A stretch of DNA of 37,820 nucleotides, taken from NCBI GenBank assembly GCA_002256185.1, contig NKIT01000020.1, positions 1 through 37,820 on the forward strand. The letters are read 5' to 3'. The translations under genes were made by a program, and so were the position numbers. Below the pieces are notes generated by a model. That model saw nothing but the letters and a program-made list of their open reading frames with translations. It was not told the origin of the DNA and searched no databases. Shown piece by piece: positions 1 to 8,700 of this stretch. Source of the DNA: Rhodobacteraceae bacterium PARR1. Its GTDB lineage: Bacteria; Pseudomonadota; Alphaproteobacteria; Rhodobacterales; Rhodobacteraceae. Each line of letters begins with the position of its first letter. Positions within the stretch are counted from its first letter, which is position 1.

Positions 1-7
1 GCAAATC

Positions 8-679
8 CTAGTCTGACATCCGATTGCGCAGGCGGAACCGATGCCATTGCCACAGCGCGTCAAACAGCCCCAGCGCCATTTGCAGCACAAAGACCAGCGA
101 CAGGAACAGCACCGTCACGCGCGCCATTTCCAGCATCACCCCCGCCGGATCGCGCGCCATCGTCGCAATGATGCGGTCGCCTTCTGATTGGACCAGCCAC
201 GCCAGCACCCCCCCGGTCAGAACCAGTTTGACCAGCGATTTGGCAAAATCGACCAAACCTTCGGGACCGAATTTCTGCTTGGCATTGGCGATGGGATTGA
301 TGCGCGACAGCGTGGGTGCCAGTTTCTCTGGGCTGAAGATCAGTCCGCGCAGGCCAAGCAGCAAGGCCAGCACCACCAGACCCGGCAGGACAAAAAACGG
401 CCAAAGCGGCAAGAGCATCGACCCGGCAACCCCGACCACAAAGGGCTGCCCGGCAGTCAACGCTGCCCCGGCCAATGGGTCGGCTTGCGAAAGCAAGGCT
501 GTTCCCCCTTCGGCCACCTCAAGCAAGGGCCCGGCCCCCATAAGTGCCGCCAGAAGCATCCCACCATAGGCCGCCGCCGCCAAAAGATCAGGCGAGCGCG
601 GTACATCGCCCTTGTCCCGTGCATCCTGCAGGCGCTTTTGCGTGGGGTCATGCGGGCGTTCGGCGTCGTCTTCGATCAT
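8..679 (-). CDS. flhB: Flagellar export gate protein FlhB, truncated by an in-frame TAG
   Basis: FlhB is a membrane protein of the flagellar type III export gate; its C-terminal cytoplasmic domain, self-cleaved at NPTH, switches substrate specificity. Only 223 residues are encoded here against about 350-380 in the family. The N-terminus (DDAERPHDPTQKRLQDARDKG) is the normal FlhB start, and four hydrophobic segments follow at about 32-52, 76-112, 145-165 and 186-208. Translation ends after RLRNRMSD at a TAG (8-10), exactly where the family continues M-S-x-Q-(E/D)-(L/V)-K. The two codons after the stop read Asp-Leu, which fits the family, so a CAG to TAG change is the simplest explanation. The whole cytoplasmic switch domain is missing or lies past the window edge. 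ATG start overlaps the fliR stop by 4 bases. An error at the end of the contig cannot be excluded. Confidence 0.85.
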   Translation of the reverse strand: MIEDDAERPHDPTQKRLQDARDKGDVPRSPDLLAAAAYGGMLLAALMGAGPLLEVAEGGTALLSQADPLAGAALTAGQPFVVGVAGSMLLPLWPFFVLPGLVVLALLLGLRGLIFSPEKLAPTLSRINPIANAKQKFGPEGLVDFAKSLVKLVLTGGVLAWLVQSEGDRIIATMARDPAGVMLEMARVTVLFLSLVFVLQMALGLFDALWQWHRFRLRNRMSD

Positions 680-1443
680 GGCAGGGCCATCGGCGCGGCC
701 AGAAACCGGTCAAGCACGCCCTGCCAAATGGTCAGTGCCGCCACCGCCGTTACCGCCGTCACCGCCAAGGCCCCCAGCGACAGGGCTGGCGCGCCAAGGA
801 AAGACACTGGCAGCATCGGCATCGCGCGGTTCATCACCCCCAGCGCGAGGTTCCACACCAGCGCCGCCAACACAAAGGGCGCGGCAAGGGTAAAGGCCAG
901 CGCCGTCGCCCGCGCCACCTGTGCCACCCCCCAAGTCGCCGCGCCCTCTGCCTGCGGCCAGTCGCCGATGGGGAAAAAGTCATAGGACAGGATCATCAAT
1001 TCGGCCGCGCGGACATGCAGCCCGCTTTGCACCGCCAAGGCCAGCGCCGAAACCGTGAACAGCGTTGAAACCGCTGGCTGCGGTTCCGCCCCGGCGCTGG
1101 CAAAAAGCTGCGAAAGTGACGCGGATTGCGCCGCGATGGACCCCGCGAATTGCAGCGCCAGCACCAGAAGGCGCAGACCGATCCCCAATGTCAGACCGAC
1201 GGCCACCTCAATCCCGGCGGCGGTCAGGGTCAAGTCGGGCGGCACCAGCGGGGCCACGGCGGGAAACACCACGGCAGTGAAAGCCAGCGCCAAGACCAGA
1301 CGCACCCGTGCGGGCACCATTTGCTCCCCAAACGCAGGCAGCAGCGCCAGCAGCGCGCCCACCCGCAGGAACACCAGCGCCGCCGGGTCCAGCCCGTTGC
1401 GCGCATAGTCTGCAAGGGCAACCGCCTCATCCCACAGCGTCAT
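676..1443 (-). CDS. fliR: Flagellar export gate protein FliR
   Basis: FliR assembles with FliP and FliQ into the core channel of the flagellar type III export gate. The 255-residue length is normal for the family. The sequence is strongly hydrophobic, with a family-like start (LVFLRVGALLALLPAFGEQ, from about residue 23) followed by several membrane segments up to about residue 245. The MVPARVRLVLALAFTAVVFP stretch is typical of FliR helix 2. The ATG overlaps the flhA stop by 4 bases and the stop overlaps the flhB start by 4 bases, so flhA-fliR-flhB are translationally coupled. fliQ, often next to fliR, is not in this window. Confidence 0.93.
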   Translation of the reverse strand: MTLWDEAVALADYARNGLDPAALVFLRVGALLALLPAFGEQMVPARVRLVLALAFTAVVFPAVAPLVPPDLTLTAAGIEVAVGLTLGIGLRLLVLALQFAGSIAAQSASLSQLFASAGAEPQPAVSTLFTVSALALAVQSGLHVRAAELMILSYDFFPIGDWPQAEGAATWGVAQVARATALAFTLAAPFVLAALVWNLALGVMNRAMPMLPVSFLGAPALSLGALAVTAVTAVAALTIWQGVLDRFLAAPMALP

Positions 1444-3509
1444 GTGGGAACCTGACCCAGCATGGCGGGCCGCACATCCAGACCAATCTCTTCATAGGCC
1501 AGCACCGGCGCAGAAAGCCCACGCGCCGCCAGAACCGTCCGCAAAAAGCGCCGACGCAGCGCTGTCGTGACAAGCGCGGGCTGCACCCCGCCTTCGGCCG
1601 CACGGGCCAAACGGTCGGCAACATTGCTGGCCAGCCGCTGAAAGGTGTCGGGCGGAAGGGCAATCTCGCGTTGGTCAGTCTGATGCGCGGCAAAGGTCTT
1701 TTCCCATTCCGGCGCAAGCTGGATCAGCGGCACGGTGCCATCATCGCGCTTCAGCTCGGCCACGATCTGGAATCCAAGGCGCTGGCGCACGTGATCAGCA
1801 ACCGCCTCGGCCGCGCCCAGACTTCGGCCTTCGGCAATGGATTCAAGGATCAAGGGCAGGTTGCGGATTGATACACGCTCGTCCAGCAGAAGTCGCAAAA
1901 CAGACAGGAGCAGGTCTGTCGGCACGCGGTCGGGGATCAACTCGTCGATCAGGCGTTTGTTTTGCGCCGCGCGGGTGGGGTCGCTGACGGCGGTAAATTC
2001 GTCCAGCAACCGCCGCAAACCCCGCAACGTCAGCAGGCGCGCAAGGTTTCCGCGCAACACCTCAAGCAGATGGGTGGCCAGGACCTCTGCCGGTTGCACG
2101 ACGGTCAATCCCGCCAAAGCTGCCGTTTCCTGTTGGTCAGGCCGCAGCCAGCGCGCAGGTGCGCCGTAGACAGGTTCGCGAACATCCTCACCCTCGGGTG
2201 CGGGCTGGTCGTCGACCAAAAGCGCCAGAACACGGTCCGGTCGCAGCCGGTCACGCACGCGTTCCACCCCTTGCAGGCGGATACGGTAACCGCCGGGTGG
2301 CAGGGACGCCTCATCCGTCAGGCGGATTTCGGGCAGGATCAGGCCGTAAACCGCTGCGACATGGGCGCGCATGTTGCCGATGCGGGCATCCAGTCCCGTG
2401 GCGGGGTCCAGCACCATCGCCACCAAGTCGGGCGCGAATTCGATGTGAATCTCATCAAAATCAAGCACATCAGCGATTGGTCTTGTCCGCGCGCGGGCCG
2501 GTTCAAGTGCCGGGACGGGGGCTGGGCCCGCCCGTGCCCGTCCGCGCCAGGCCAACCAGCCCAACCCCGCCGCCGCTGCAAGAAAGGGCGGCGCGGGCAT
2601 GCCGGGCACCAGCGCGAACAGCGCCATGAGCGCCGCCACCGTGCCAAGAGCCGCCGGAAACCCCGACAATTGCCCAAAGAAAGAGACATCTGCCGCCCCC
2701 GTTGCACCGCCCCGCGCCAGCAAGAGTGCTGCTGCTACGGAAATTATCACGGCGGGAATTTGACTGACCAGACCATCCCCCACGGTCAGAATCGAATAGC
2801 TCTCAAACGCTTGGGCAAAAGGCATGCCGTGCACGACCGTGCCCATGATCAGACCGACGATCAGGTTGATTGCCGTGATCAAGAGGCCCGCCACAGCATC
2901 GCCCTTGACGAATTTCGACACCCCGTCGAGCGAACCGAAAAAGGTGGTCTCCGCCAGTTCCGTCTCGCGCCGGCTCCGTGCTTCGGCATGGGTGATGGCC
3001 CCTGCGGCCATGTCGGCATCAATCGCCAATTGCCGCCCCGGCATCCCATCCAGAGCGAAACGGGCACCAACCTCGGCCATCCGGCCCGCGCCTTTGGTAA
3101 TCACCATGAAATTGACGATCAAAAGCACAACAAAAATCACCAGACCAAGAAGGACACTTCCCCCCATGATGAAATTGGCAAAACCTTCAATCACATGACC
3201 TGCCGCATCGGTGCCGGTGTGACCCTGCCCGATGATCAACTTGGTCGAGGAGACGTTCAACGACAGCCGCAGCAGCAGCGAGGCGAGAAGGATGGTCGGA
3301 AAGGCGGAAAAATCCAGCGGACGTTCGATGAACAGCGTCACCGTCAGCATCAGGATCGCCAGCGCAAAGGACACGGCCAGCCCGACATCCAGCACGACGG
3401 CAGGAACCGGCAATATCATCATGACAATGACTGCCATCAAAGCCAGCGCCAGCAGCACCGTCGGTTGGAACAGGTTCTTGCGCAGCGTGCCGCCCAGTTC
3501 CGCCAGCAT
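1440..3509 (-). CDS. flhA: Flagellar export apparatus protein FlhA
   Basis: FlhA is the large export gate subunit; a nonameric cytoplasmic ring receives chaperone-substrate complexes. The 689-residue product has the expected layout: about eight membrane helices in residues 15-320, with the conserved FHIPEP-type cytoplasmic loop near 140-190 (GARFALDGMPGRQLAIDADM), a variable linker at about 325-350, and a cytoplasmic domain to the end. The start is an ATG at 3509 that shares its A with the TGA stop of the transglycosylase gene (TGATG); a GTG one codon upstream is possible. It sits between that gene and fliR in one minus-strand operon. Nothing indicates damage. Confidence 0.96.
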   Translation of the reverse strand: MLAELGGTLRKNLFQPTVLLALALMAVIVMMILPVPAVVLDVGLAVSFALAILMLTVTLFIERPLDFSAFPTILLASLLLRLSLNVSSTKLIIGQGHTGTDAAGHVIEGFANFIMGGSVLLGLVIFVVLLIVNFMVITKGAGRMAEVGARFALDGMPGRQLAIDADMAAGAITHAEARSRRETELAETTFFGSLDGVSKFVKGDAVAGLLITAINLIVGLIMGTVVHGMPFAQAFESYSILTVGDGLVSQIPAVIISVAAALLLARGGATGAADVSFFGQLSGFPAALGTVAALMALFALVPGMPAPPFLAAAAGLGWLAWRGRARAGPAPVPALEPARARTRPIADVLDFDEIHIEFAPDLVAMVLDPATGLDARIGNMRAHVAAVYGLILPEIRLTDEASLPPGGYRIRLQGVERVRDRLRPDRVLALLVDDQPAPEGEDVREPVYGAPARWLRPDQQETAALAGLTVVQPAEVLATHLLEVLRGNLARLLTLRGLRRLLDEFTAVSDPTRAAQNKRLIDELIPDRVPTDLLLSVLRLLLDERVSIRNLPLILESIAEGRSLGAAEAVADHVRQRLGFQIVAELKRDDGTVPLIQLAPEWEKTFAAHQTDQREIALPPDTFQRLASNVADRLARAAEGGVQPALVTTALRRRFLRTVLAARGLSAPVLAYEEIGLDVRPAMLGQVPT

Positions 3510-4141
3510 CACGGTGCCCCGATCAGCGGCGTCATCGCCCGACCCTGCGGCACGATCGACCCCGCCGCTCCGGCTTGTCCTGCCAGCAAAAGCGGATAGC
3601 CATTGTCACGCGGGGCGGCGGGGGGGTCCGGCAGGGTCAAGGGATCGGCAGTATGCGCGGCCTCAAGGCGGGTAAGATAGGCCTCGCCCAGTTCGGGCGT
3701 GCGTGAATGATAGGCTGCGGCGGCATCCCGCCAATCGCCGGTTTCGACATGCAACTCTGTCAAGAACCGCGCGGCATGCCGGGCGTTGGCCATCGGATCG
3801 ATCATGTCAGACAAATCCGCAAACCGTGCACCATGCCAGCGCAGGTTCAACTGGAAGCACCCGACATCGACCTGTTCCGTCCCCTGTGCGACGGCCTTTT
3901 CTGCTGCCGCCACCGCATCCTCTGCGCTGTCAAACCAGTAGCCCTGTCCGTCCACGTTCAGCGTCCAAGGCCAAGGCGCGTTGTTGCGACCGGTTTCGAC
4001 ACGCGTGACGGCGCGCATCAGGGCCAACGGCACCCCGCTTTCCGCTGCAGCCTGTTCGGCAGCCGCATCACAGAGATCGGCGGGTGCGGCGAAGGCTGGC
4101 AGGGGGGACAAAAGCAGCACAAGGCCAAGGTAACGTGTCAT
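3509..4141 (-). CDS. Lytic transglycosylase (SLT family), flagellar-operon type
   Basis: A 210-residue exported lytic murein transglycosylase, likely to open peptidoglycan for flagellar rod passage. A signal peptide (MTRYLGLVLLLSPLPAFA) is followed by an SLT domain at about residues 22-150. The catalytic Glu is probably in RAVTRVETGRNN (Glu49 or near); the substrate-binding motif is VGCFQLNLRWHG, and AAAYHSRTPELG near residue 145 is the usual C-terminal SLT helix motif. The C-terminal 45 residues are proline- and glycine-rich and may be a docking tail. A separate flagellar transglycosylase called SltF is known from Rhodobacter sphaeroides; this gene may be its counterpart, but orthology was not tested. 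AGAAGGA precedes the ATG at a suitable distance. It overlaps flhA by one base. Confidence 0.85.
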   Translation of the reverse strand: MTRYLGLVLLLSPLPAFAAPADLCDAAAEQAAAESGVPLALMRAVTRVETGRNNAPWPWTLNVDGQGYWFDSAEDAVAAAEKAVAQGTEQVDVGCFQLNLRWHGARFADLSDMIDPMANARHAARFLTELHVETGDWRDAAAAYHSRTPELGEAYLTRLEAAHTADPLTLPDPPAAPRDNGYPLLLAGQAGAAGSIVPQGRAMTPLIGAP

Positions 4142-4210
4142 CGCGCAATCCTTCTGGAGTCAGCGATCAGGCTAGACAGAAGAGTCTTTCGATTCGGTAA
4201 GCGGCGTGGA

Positions 4211-6340
4211 TTATGGCAGGGTCTGCTGTGGTGCGGCTTCCAGCAGTGCCGTGATGGCCGCGCGGGTTGCTGCGCTTTGGGTCAGGATTGCGCGGCCATC
4301 CGATAGAGGCGCGCCCGATAGCGGGGCGGGCCGCACCTCCGCCGCCGCGCTTTGCCAGGGCGCGGGTCCGTTCTGACGCAGAAAATCCCAGTCGCGCGCT
4401 TGAATGCGGGCATAGAGAATGTCGCCCGATTGTGCGGCAGCCTCTCCCGCCAGCAGGTCAGCGGCGGTTGTCGGATCCCCAAGGGCCAAAAGCGCGCGCG
4501 CCCGGATTGTCGCCGCCTCTGATCCCGGACGCGCGGCCAGACGAGTCAACGCCGCCCGTGCATCGCCTGCGGCCAACTCGGCTGCGGCCAAAGCCACCGG
4601 GTCGCCGTCTGGACCCAGCCAAACCTGCGCTGCGGAACCGAAACCCAAGCCCGTCAGACGGGTCGCCAGTTGCAGCCGTGTTTCCACAGATGTCGGCGGC
4701 GGCGCGGCGGCCAGAATTCCATGTGTCAACAGCGCCGAGTCCGGCCCCGTTTCGGCCAGCAAGGCCCAAAGATCCGCTGTCGTGCTGCTTGCCACACTCT
4801 GTGGCGCTGTCTCCACGGCGCCAAACGCTTCGTCAAACGCCCCGGACAGCGCCAGCGCGAGGATTGTCGCACGGGTCAGGGCGATATCGTCGGGCTGTTC
4901 CTGACGCAGCGCGGCCACTGCGGTCACATCTGCGGGTGCAACGGGTTTGCGCGCCTGAAATTGCGCCTCGATCAGGGTAACCAGCGCCGCCGCACTGTCT
5001 GGTCCGCCTTCGGCCAAGGCGGCGCGCGCCTCGGCCTCGGCCTGTTCAGGGTTGTCGCTGCGCAGGGCGATCCGGGCATCGACCAGCGCCCCGGCCCCCG
5101 GATCGCCGCGCAGCATGGCGTCGCGCAGCGATTGGGCGGTGGCCTGATCGCCCGATTGCAGGAATTTTTCTGTCAAAGGGGGGCCAAGGCTACGGCGCAG
5201 ATGCGGTGGCAGGGCGGAAAAGCTGCGCAAGACGGCTTGGGTATTCACGGCTGGCGGTGACAATTCTGGTTCGGCCAAAGCCGCCCACAGCGCGGCCGGT
5301 CCGTCACAGATCGTCATGCCGGCAAAAGGACCGCCCGGGTCTGTGCCGCCATCCACGGCCCGCGCCATCCCGCGCCAAAGGTCGGCGTCTGCCGAATCGG
5401 CCGCAAAAGCATCCACCAGAGCCGCCGCTTCGACGCCGAACCCAAGCCAGAGATGACGGCGCACCGCCATCGTCAAAGCATCGGGATCGGGGCGGTCAAA
5501 CTCCCCCAGGAAGGCGGCAATCCCTGTCAGTTGCGCGGTGGCGGGCAGGTCGGGATTTCCCCAAGCGGGCACATCGATCCGCGCCGGTTCGATACATTCT
5601 GCCCCGGTTGCGGTCAGGCTTGGGCGATTGCCCTGAGGGGACAAACCCACCACCCCGGGCAGAGCCAGCAACCCGACGCGGGCCGTGCCTGGCGTGGTGT
5701 CGACGGTCCGGGGGGCCGGGGGCAGGCGGACGACCGGATCAACCAGACCGCGCGCGGCCCCGTCAGAAAGCCCCATCAGCAACGCATCGCGCAAGGCCAG
5801 CTTCTGCGTATCGGGGACAGGCGGCGCTGCGATGGGTGCGGCCGGGGTTTGCTCGGCGGTCAGGGCCTGATCGGTCCACTCCCATGTTGCGGTGGTCCGG
5901 GCCATTGGCCGTGGGGTGGGGTCCGTCGCTGCCAAAGGGGGTGCAATGTCGCCGCTTTGCGTCAGTTCAAAAGACGATCCTTGTGGCGGCGGCCCATCAC
6001 GCAGGTCGATGACCACGATGCCGGGGCGGTAGTCGAACCCTACGGCATGACAGGCGCAGCCCACGGACAGTTGCAGCCCGCGCCCATCGTCCAGCGGGGC
6101 AAGGCCAGTCAAGCGGTCCCGTGTGATCACACGAAAGGCGTTGTCCAGATTGAACCCGGCTGGCCGACGCAGGCGCAGGGCATATCCATCGGACAGACGC
6201 TCCAGCCGCCAGCCGTTCAGCCCCTGCGCCTCTAGCACCACGCGGGTAAAGCCGGGGTGATCGCCCGTCGTGACAGACACTTGTTGCGCCTGTGCCTCCA
6301 GCGCCATGAGTGTCAGGACCAGCGCCAAAAGCCACCGCAT
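4211..6340 (-). CDS. Large exported protein of unknown function in the flagellar operon
   Basis: A 709-residue protein I do not recognise as a named family. It starts with a clear signal peptide (MRWLLALVLTLMALEAQAQQ). Residues about 20-110 have alternating hydrophobic strands (HPGFTRVVLEAQ, GYALRLRRP, GIVVIDLRD) that resemble the AMIN fold of periplasmic wall-binding proteins, with an odd Cys-Ala-Cys pair (VGCACHAVGF). After a proline/alanine-rich linker (about 110-180) the rest is alanine-rich and helical, with recurring units like AEARAALAEGGPDSAAAL, suggesting TPR or SEL1-like repeats. The ATG at 6340 shares its A with the motA TGA stop, so it is coupled to motA. By position it may be a periplasmic partner of the MotAB stator, like MotC of rhizobia. 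That is inference from place and architecture, not similarity. Confidence 0.8.
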   Translation of the reverse strand: MRWLLALVLTLMALEAQAQQVSVTTGDHPGFTRVVLEAQGLNGWRLERLSDGYALRLRRPAGFNLDNAFRVITRDRLTGLAPLDDGRGLQLSVGCACHAVGFDYRPGIVVIDLRDGPPPQGSSFELTQSGDIAPPLAATDPTPRPMARTTATWEWTDQALTAEQTPAAPIAAPPVPDTQKLALRDALLMGLSDGAARGLVDPVVRLPPAPRTVDTTPGTARVGLLALPGVVGLSPQGNRPSLTATGAECIEPARIDVPAWGNPDLPATAQLTGIAAFLGEFDRPDPDALTMAVRRHLWLGFGVEAAALVDAFAADSADADLWRGMARAVDGGTDPGGPFAGMTICDGPAALWAALAEPELSPPAVNTQAVLRSFSALPPHLRRSLGPPLTEKFLQSGDQATAQSLRDAMLRGDPGAGALVDARIALRSDNPEQAEAEARAALAEGGPDSAAALVTLIEAQFQARKPVAPADVTAVAALRQEQPDDIALTRATILALALSGAFDEAFGAVETAPQSVASSTTADLWALLAETGPDSALLTHGILAAAPPPTSVETRLQLATRLTGLGFGSAAQVWLGPDGDPVALAAAELAAGDARAALTRLAARPGSEAATIRARALLALGDPTTAADLLAGEAAAQSGDILYARIQARDWDFLRQNGPAPWQSAAAEVRPAPLSGAPLSDGRAILTQSAATRAAITALLEAAPQQTLP

Positions 6341-7209
6341 CACGCCGCCTCTTGCCGCAGGCCGCGCAGCGCCTGTTCCAGATCGGCAAAGCTGGGGCGG
6401 ACCTGATGGGGCGTGTTCTGCCGCCCGACCTCGATGCAGATATTGGCGGGATGGTTGTGCAGATTGGCAACCAGAACCTCACGGATCAGGCGGTAGAACT
6501 GGGCCTCTTCTTCCAGCACGGTTTTCAGGCGCGCCGCAAAGGGGCCGATCAGACCATAGGCCAGAAATACGCCAAGAAAGGTGCCCACCAGTGCGCCGCC
6601 AATCATTTTCCCAAGGATTTCAGGTGGCTGATCGATAGAGCCCATGGTCTTGATCACCCCCAGAACGGCAGCGACGATCCCCAGGGCGGGCAGTGCATCC
6701 GCCATGGCCTGCAAGGCATGGGTAGAGTGCTGCGCATGCTGGGCCGATGCCTCCATCCGCTTGTCGAGCACCTCTTCAACCTGATGTGGATCGTCGTAAT
6801 TCATTCCGGCGGCGCGGAACGTGTCACAGATCAGATCGACGGCCTCATGGTCGGACAAGATGCGCGGATAGCGGGTGAAGATCGCGCTGTCCTGTGGGTT
6901 TTCGATATGTTCCTCTAGCGCGACGGGATTGCCACGCGCCACGCGGATCAGTTCGAACAAGAGGCACAGCAGGTCACGGTAATCGGCGGTTTGCCAGTGC
7001 GGGCCTTTGAACACCTTCTTGATGTCGGCCAAGGTGTGTTTGACCGTGCTTACATCGTTTGAGATCAGGAAAGACCCGACAGCGGCCCCGCCGATCATGA
7101 TCATTTCAAACGGCAATGCCTTCAGGATGATGCCAAGATGGCCCCCGGCCAGCACGTAGCCGCCAAAGACCATCACCAGAAGCACGGCGATCCCGATCAT
7201 GCCGAACAT
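6340..7209 (-). CDS. motA: Flagellar motor stator protein MotA
   Basis: MotA is the proton-channel stator subunit that pairs with MotB and pushes on FliG. The 289-residue length is normal for the proteobacterial type. Helices 1 and 2 lie at about residues 2-50 (with FEMIMIGGAAVGSFLISN), a cytoplasmic domain of about 120 residues carries the conserved charged stretch (LLFELIRVARGNPVALEEHIENP), and helices 3 and 4 lie at about 170-225, including the conserved prolines in DALPALGIVAAVLG and in LIGPFAARL. motB is not adjacent and not in the window. The start is an ATG 61 bases after the MotE-like gene stop, and the stop overlaps the next gene. Confidence 0.96.
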   Translation of the reverse strand: MFGMIGIAVLLVMVFGGYVLAGGHLGIILKALPFEMIMIGGAAVGSFLISNDVSTVKHTLADIKKVFKGPHWQTADYRDLLCLLFELIRVARGNPVALEEHIENPQDSAIFTRYPRILSDHEAVDLICDTFRAAGMNYDDPHQVEEVLDKRMEASAQHAQHSTHALQAMADALPALGIVAAVLGVIKTMGSIDQPPEILGKMIGGALVGTFLGVFLAYGLIGPFAARLKTVLEEEAQFYRLIREVLVANLHNHPANICIEVGRQNTPHQVRPSFADLEQALRGLRQEAA

Positions 7210-7270
7210 GGGGCTGTATCCTTTGTTACCTGAGGTCAGATTTTGACGGGGGACGGGTTAACGAATCGCC

Positions 7271-7822
7271 TCATTCCGTGGGGGCGCGGGCATTGCGCCC
7301 CGCGATCAGCGCGCTGACGGCAAAGGCCGCATCCGGCGGCATGCCTGCCAGAATCGCCGCAGCCGACGCAGGTTTCATCCGGCCAAGAAAACCGGCGGCG
7401 AAATCCGATGACATCGCCGCGAAAAGCCGGGCTGCGTCCGTGGGTTTCATCGCCTCATACACAGCCGTCAGACGGTCAAGATCGCCCTCTGCCGCGCCAT
7501 CTGCGACGGTGACCAGACGCGACAACGACTCTTCGGCCTGTTGCAGTTCCGCCAGACGGGCCGTGATCGCGGTTTCTGCCAAGTCCAACGCGGCAAACCG
7601 TTCCTCTGCCGCCTGTTCGCGGGCGGCAAGGCGGGTTTCACGCTCTGTCAGCGCCTGCGCCACGGCAAGCGGGGGCGCAGGGCAGTTCAGCGGCGCATCT
7701 GCGTCTACCGTGGGTTCCCCCGCCGCCATCGCCGTTCCCACCCCTGCGCCCAGTCGGATCGCCCCAGCCGAGGCGAGCATGAGCGCAAGGATGACCAGAA
7801 CGCTGCGTCCCCCCCGGATCAT
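7271..7822 (-). CDS. MotE-like membrane-anchored coiled-coil protein
   Basis: A 183-residue protein with one N-terminal membrane segment (residues about 7-30), a charged helical middle (about 55-105, heptad-like ERETRLAAREQAAEERFAAL), and a C-terminal domain (about 115-175) resembling the MgtE N-terminal/FliG-like helical fold, with the recurring pattern MKPTDAARLFAAMSSDFAAG and MKPASAAAILAGMPPDAA. This combination is seen in proteins annotated MotE, which in Sinorhizobium meliloti is described as a chaperone for the periplasmic motility protein MotC. It sits directly upstream of motA and the large exported protein. It overlaps the preceding gene by 4 bases (ATGA). The exact role here is inferred. 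Confidence 0.72.
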   Translation of the reverse strand: MIRGGRSVLVILALMLASAGAIRLGAGVGTAMAAGEPTVDADAPLNCPAPPLAVAQALTERETRLAAREQAAEERFAALDLAETAITARLAELQQAEESLSRLVTVADGAAEGDLDRLTAVYEAMKPTDAARLFAAMSSDFAAGFLGRMKPASAAAILAGMPPDAAFAVSALIAGRNARAPTE

Positions 7823-8169
7823 TCCGCGGCCTCAACCCTTGGGTTGCGGCGGCGAAGCACGCGGATTTGTCCGCCGCCACCTGTTTCCGGCAAGTCATGA
7901 AGCGCCGCCAGCATCAGGTCCAGCCGCGCGGCGGCCGCTTCAGCCCGGGCCACCTGCGCCTCTAGCGTGGCAGAGGATTGGCCTGCCGTCCCTTGCGCCG
8001 CCTGCAGGGCACGCGTCATGTCGTCGACCTGCACGGAAAGAACGGCAATGGCCCCGCCCATGCCAGATTCCAGCGCGGTAAACCGCCGCAACCGCCCTTG
8101 CAGGATGTAGCAATACAGTGCCGCCCCAAAGGCACCGGCGGCCAGCAATGCATCAGCGATCAAATTCAT
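7819..8169 (-). CDS. Small membrane coiled-coil protein, PflI/DUF6468-like
   Basis: A 116-residue protein with an N-terminal membrane helix (about residues 3-23) and a long alanine- and glutamine-rich helix at about 40-95 that should form a coiled coil (MTRALQAAQGTAGQSSATLE). The C-terminus is basic. Its size, layout and place next to fliL match a short alphaproteobacterial flagellar protein family (which I associate with DUF6468) that includes Caulobacter PflI, involved in positioning the flagellum. I rely on architecture and synteny and cannot confirm the family. It overlaps the MotE-like gene by 4 bases and lies 12 bases after fliL. Confidence 0.65.
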   Translation of the reverse strand: MNLIADALLAAGAFGAALYCYILQGRLRRFTALESGMGGAIAVLSVQVDDMTRALQAAQGTAGQSSATLEAQVARAEAAAARLDLMLAALHDLPETGGGGQIRVLRRRNPRVEAAE

Positions 8170-8181
8170 TCCAACCCCCTT

Positions 8182-8664
8182 TCAGTTCAGCACGAATTCG
8201 GTGACCAGCAGGTCGCGCACCCGTCCGTCCCCCGCCACAAGTTGAATCCTGCGCAGCAACTGGGCGCGAATCCGCACCAGTGTTGACGGGTCTTGCAACT
8301 CGGCCACCGTGACGGCCCGCAAGTAGCTGTTCAGAACATCCTGAATGCGCGGTAAAATCAGCATCACGGCGTCTGTTTCTTTCACCTCAACCTCCAACTG
8401 CGCGGCAAAGCGCAGGTGGCTGCTGGATGATCCCGGCAGCAAGGAAATCACTGCAGGCGGAATCGGAACAAAGCCGATGTCCGGCAAGGCTGTTGGCAGC
8501 GTGGCATGGTCTTCTGGCGTGGGTCCGAACAGCAAACCTGACCAGATGGCAAAGAAGCCCCCACCCCCCAAGACCAGCGCGCCAAAGACGCCCAGAATCA
8601 GCGGCAGCTTTCGCTTTTTCACAGTTTTTTCATCAGGTTGTTCTGGTTCGGCCATCTCGGTCAT
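8182..8664 (-). CDS. fliL: Flagellar basal body-associated protein FliL
   Basis: FliL is a single-pass inner membrane protein that surrounds the stator and supports torque. The 160 residues comprise a short charged cytoplasmic tail (PEQPDEKTVKKRK), one membrane helix at about 21-45 (LPLILGVFGALVLGGGGFFA), a linker and a periplasmic domain with the family pattern (LRFAAQLEVEVKETDAVMLI, then ILPRIQDVLNSYLRAVTVAEL, ending LLVTEFVLN). It is the first gene of the minus-strand flagellar operon, divergent from fliF with 108 bases between the starts. The second Met at residue 4 is an alternative start. Confidence 0.92.
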   Translation of the reverse strand: MTEMAEPEQPDEKTVKKRKLPLILGVFGALVLGGGGFFAIWSGLLFGPTPEDHATLPTALPDIGFVPIPPAVISLLPGSSSSHLRFAAQLEVEVKETDAVMLILPRIQDVLNSYLRAVTVAELQDPSTLVRIRAQLLRRIQLVAGDGRVRDLLVTEFVLN

Positions 8665-8700
8665 CCCTTTCTGGATGGCCCAGTCATAACCGCATGCCGA

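Noticed and set aside
1962-3599. A 545-codon open frame opposite flhA
   Set aside because: Low-complexity Arg/Gln/His composition and no ribosome site; shadow of flhA.
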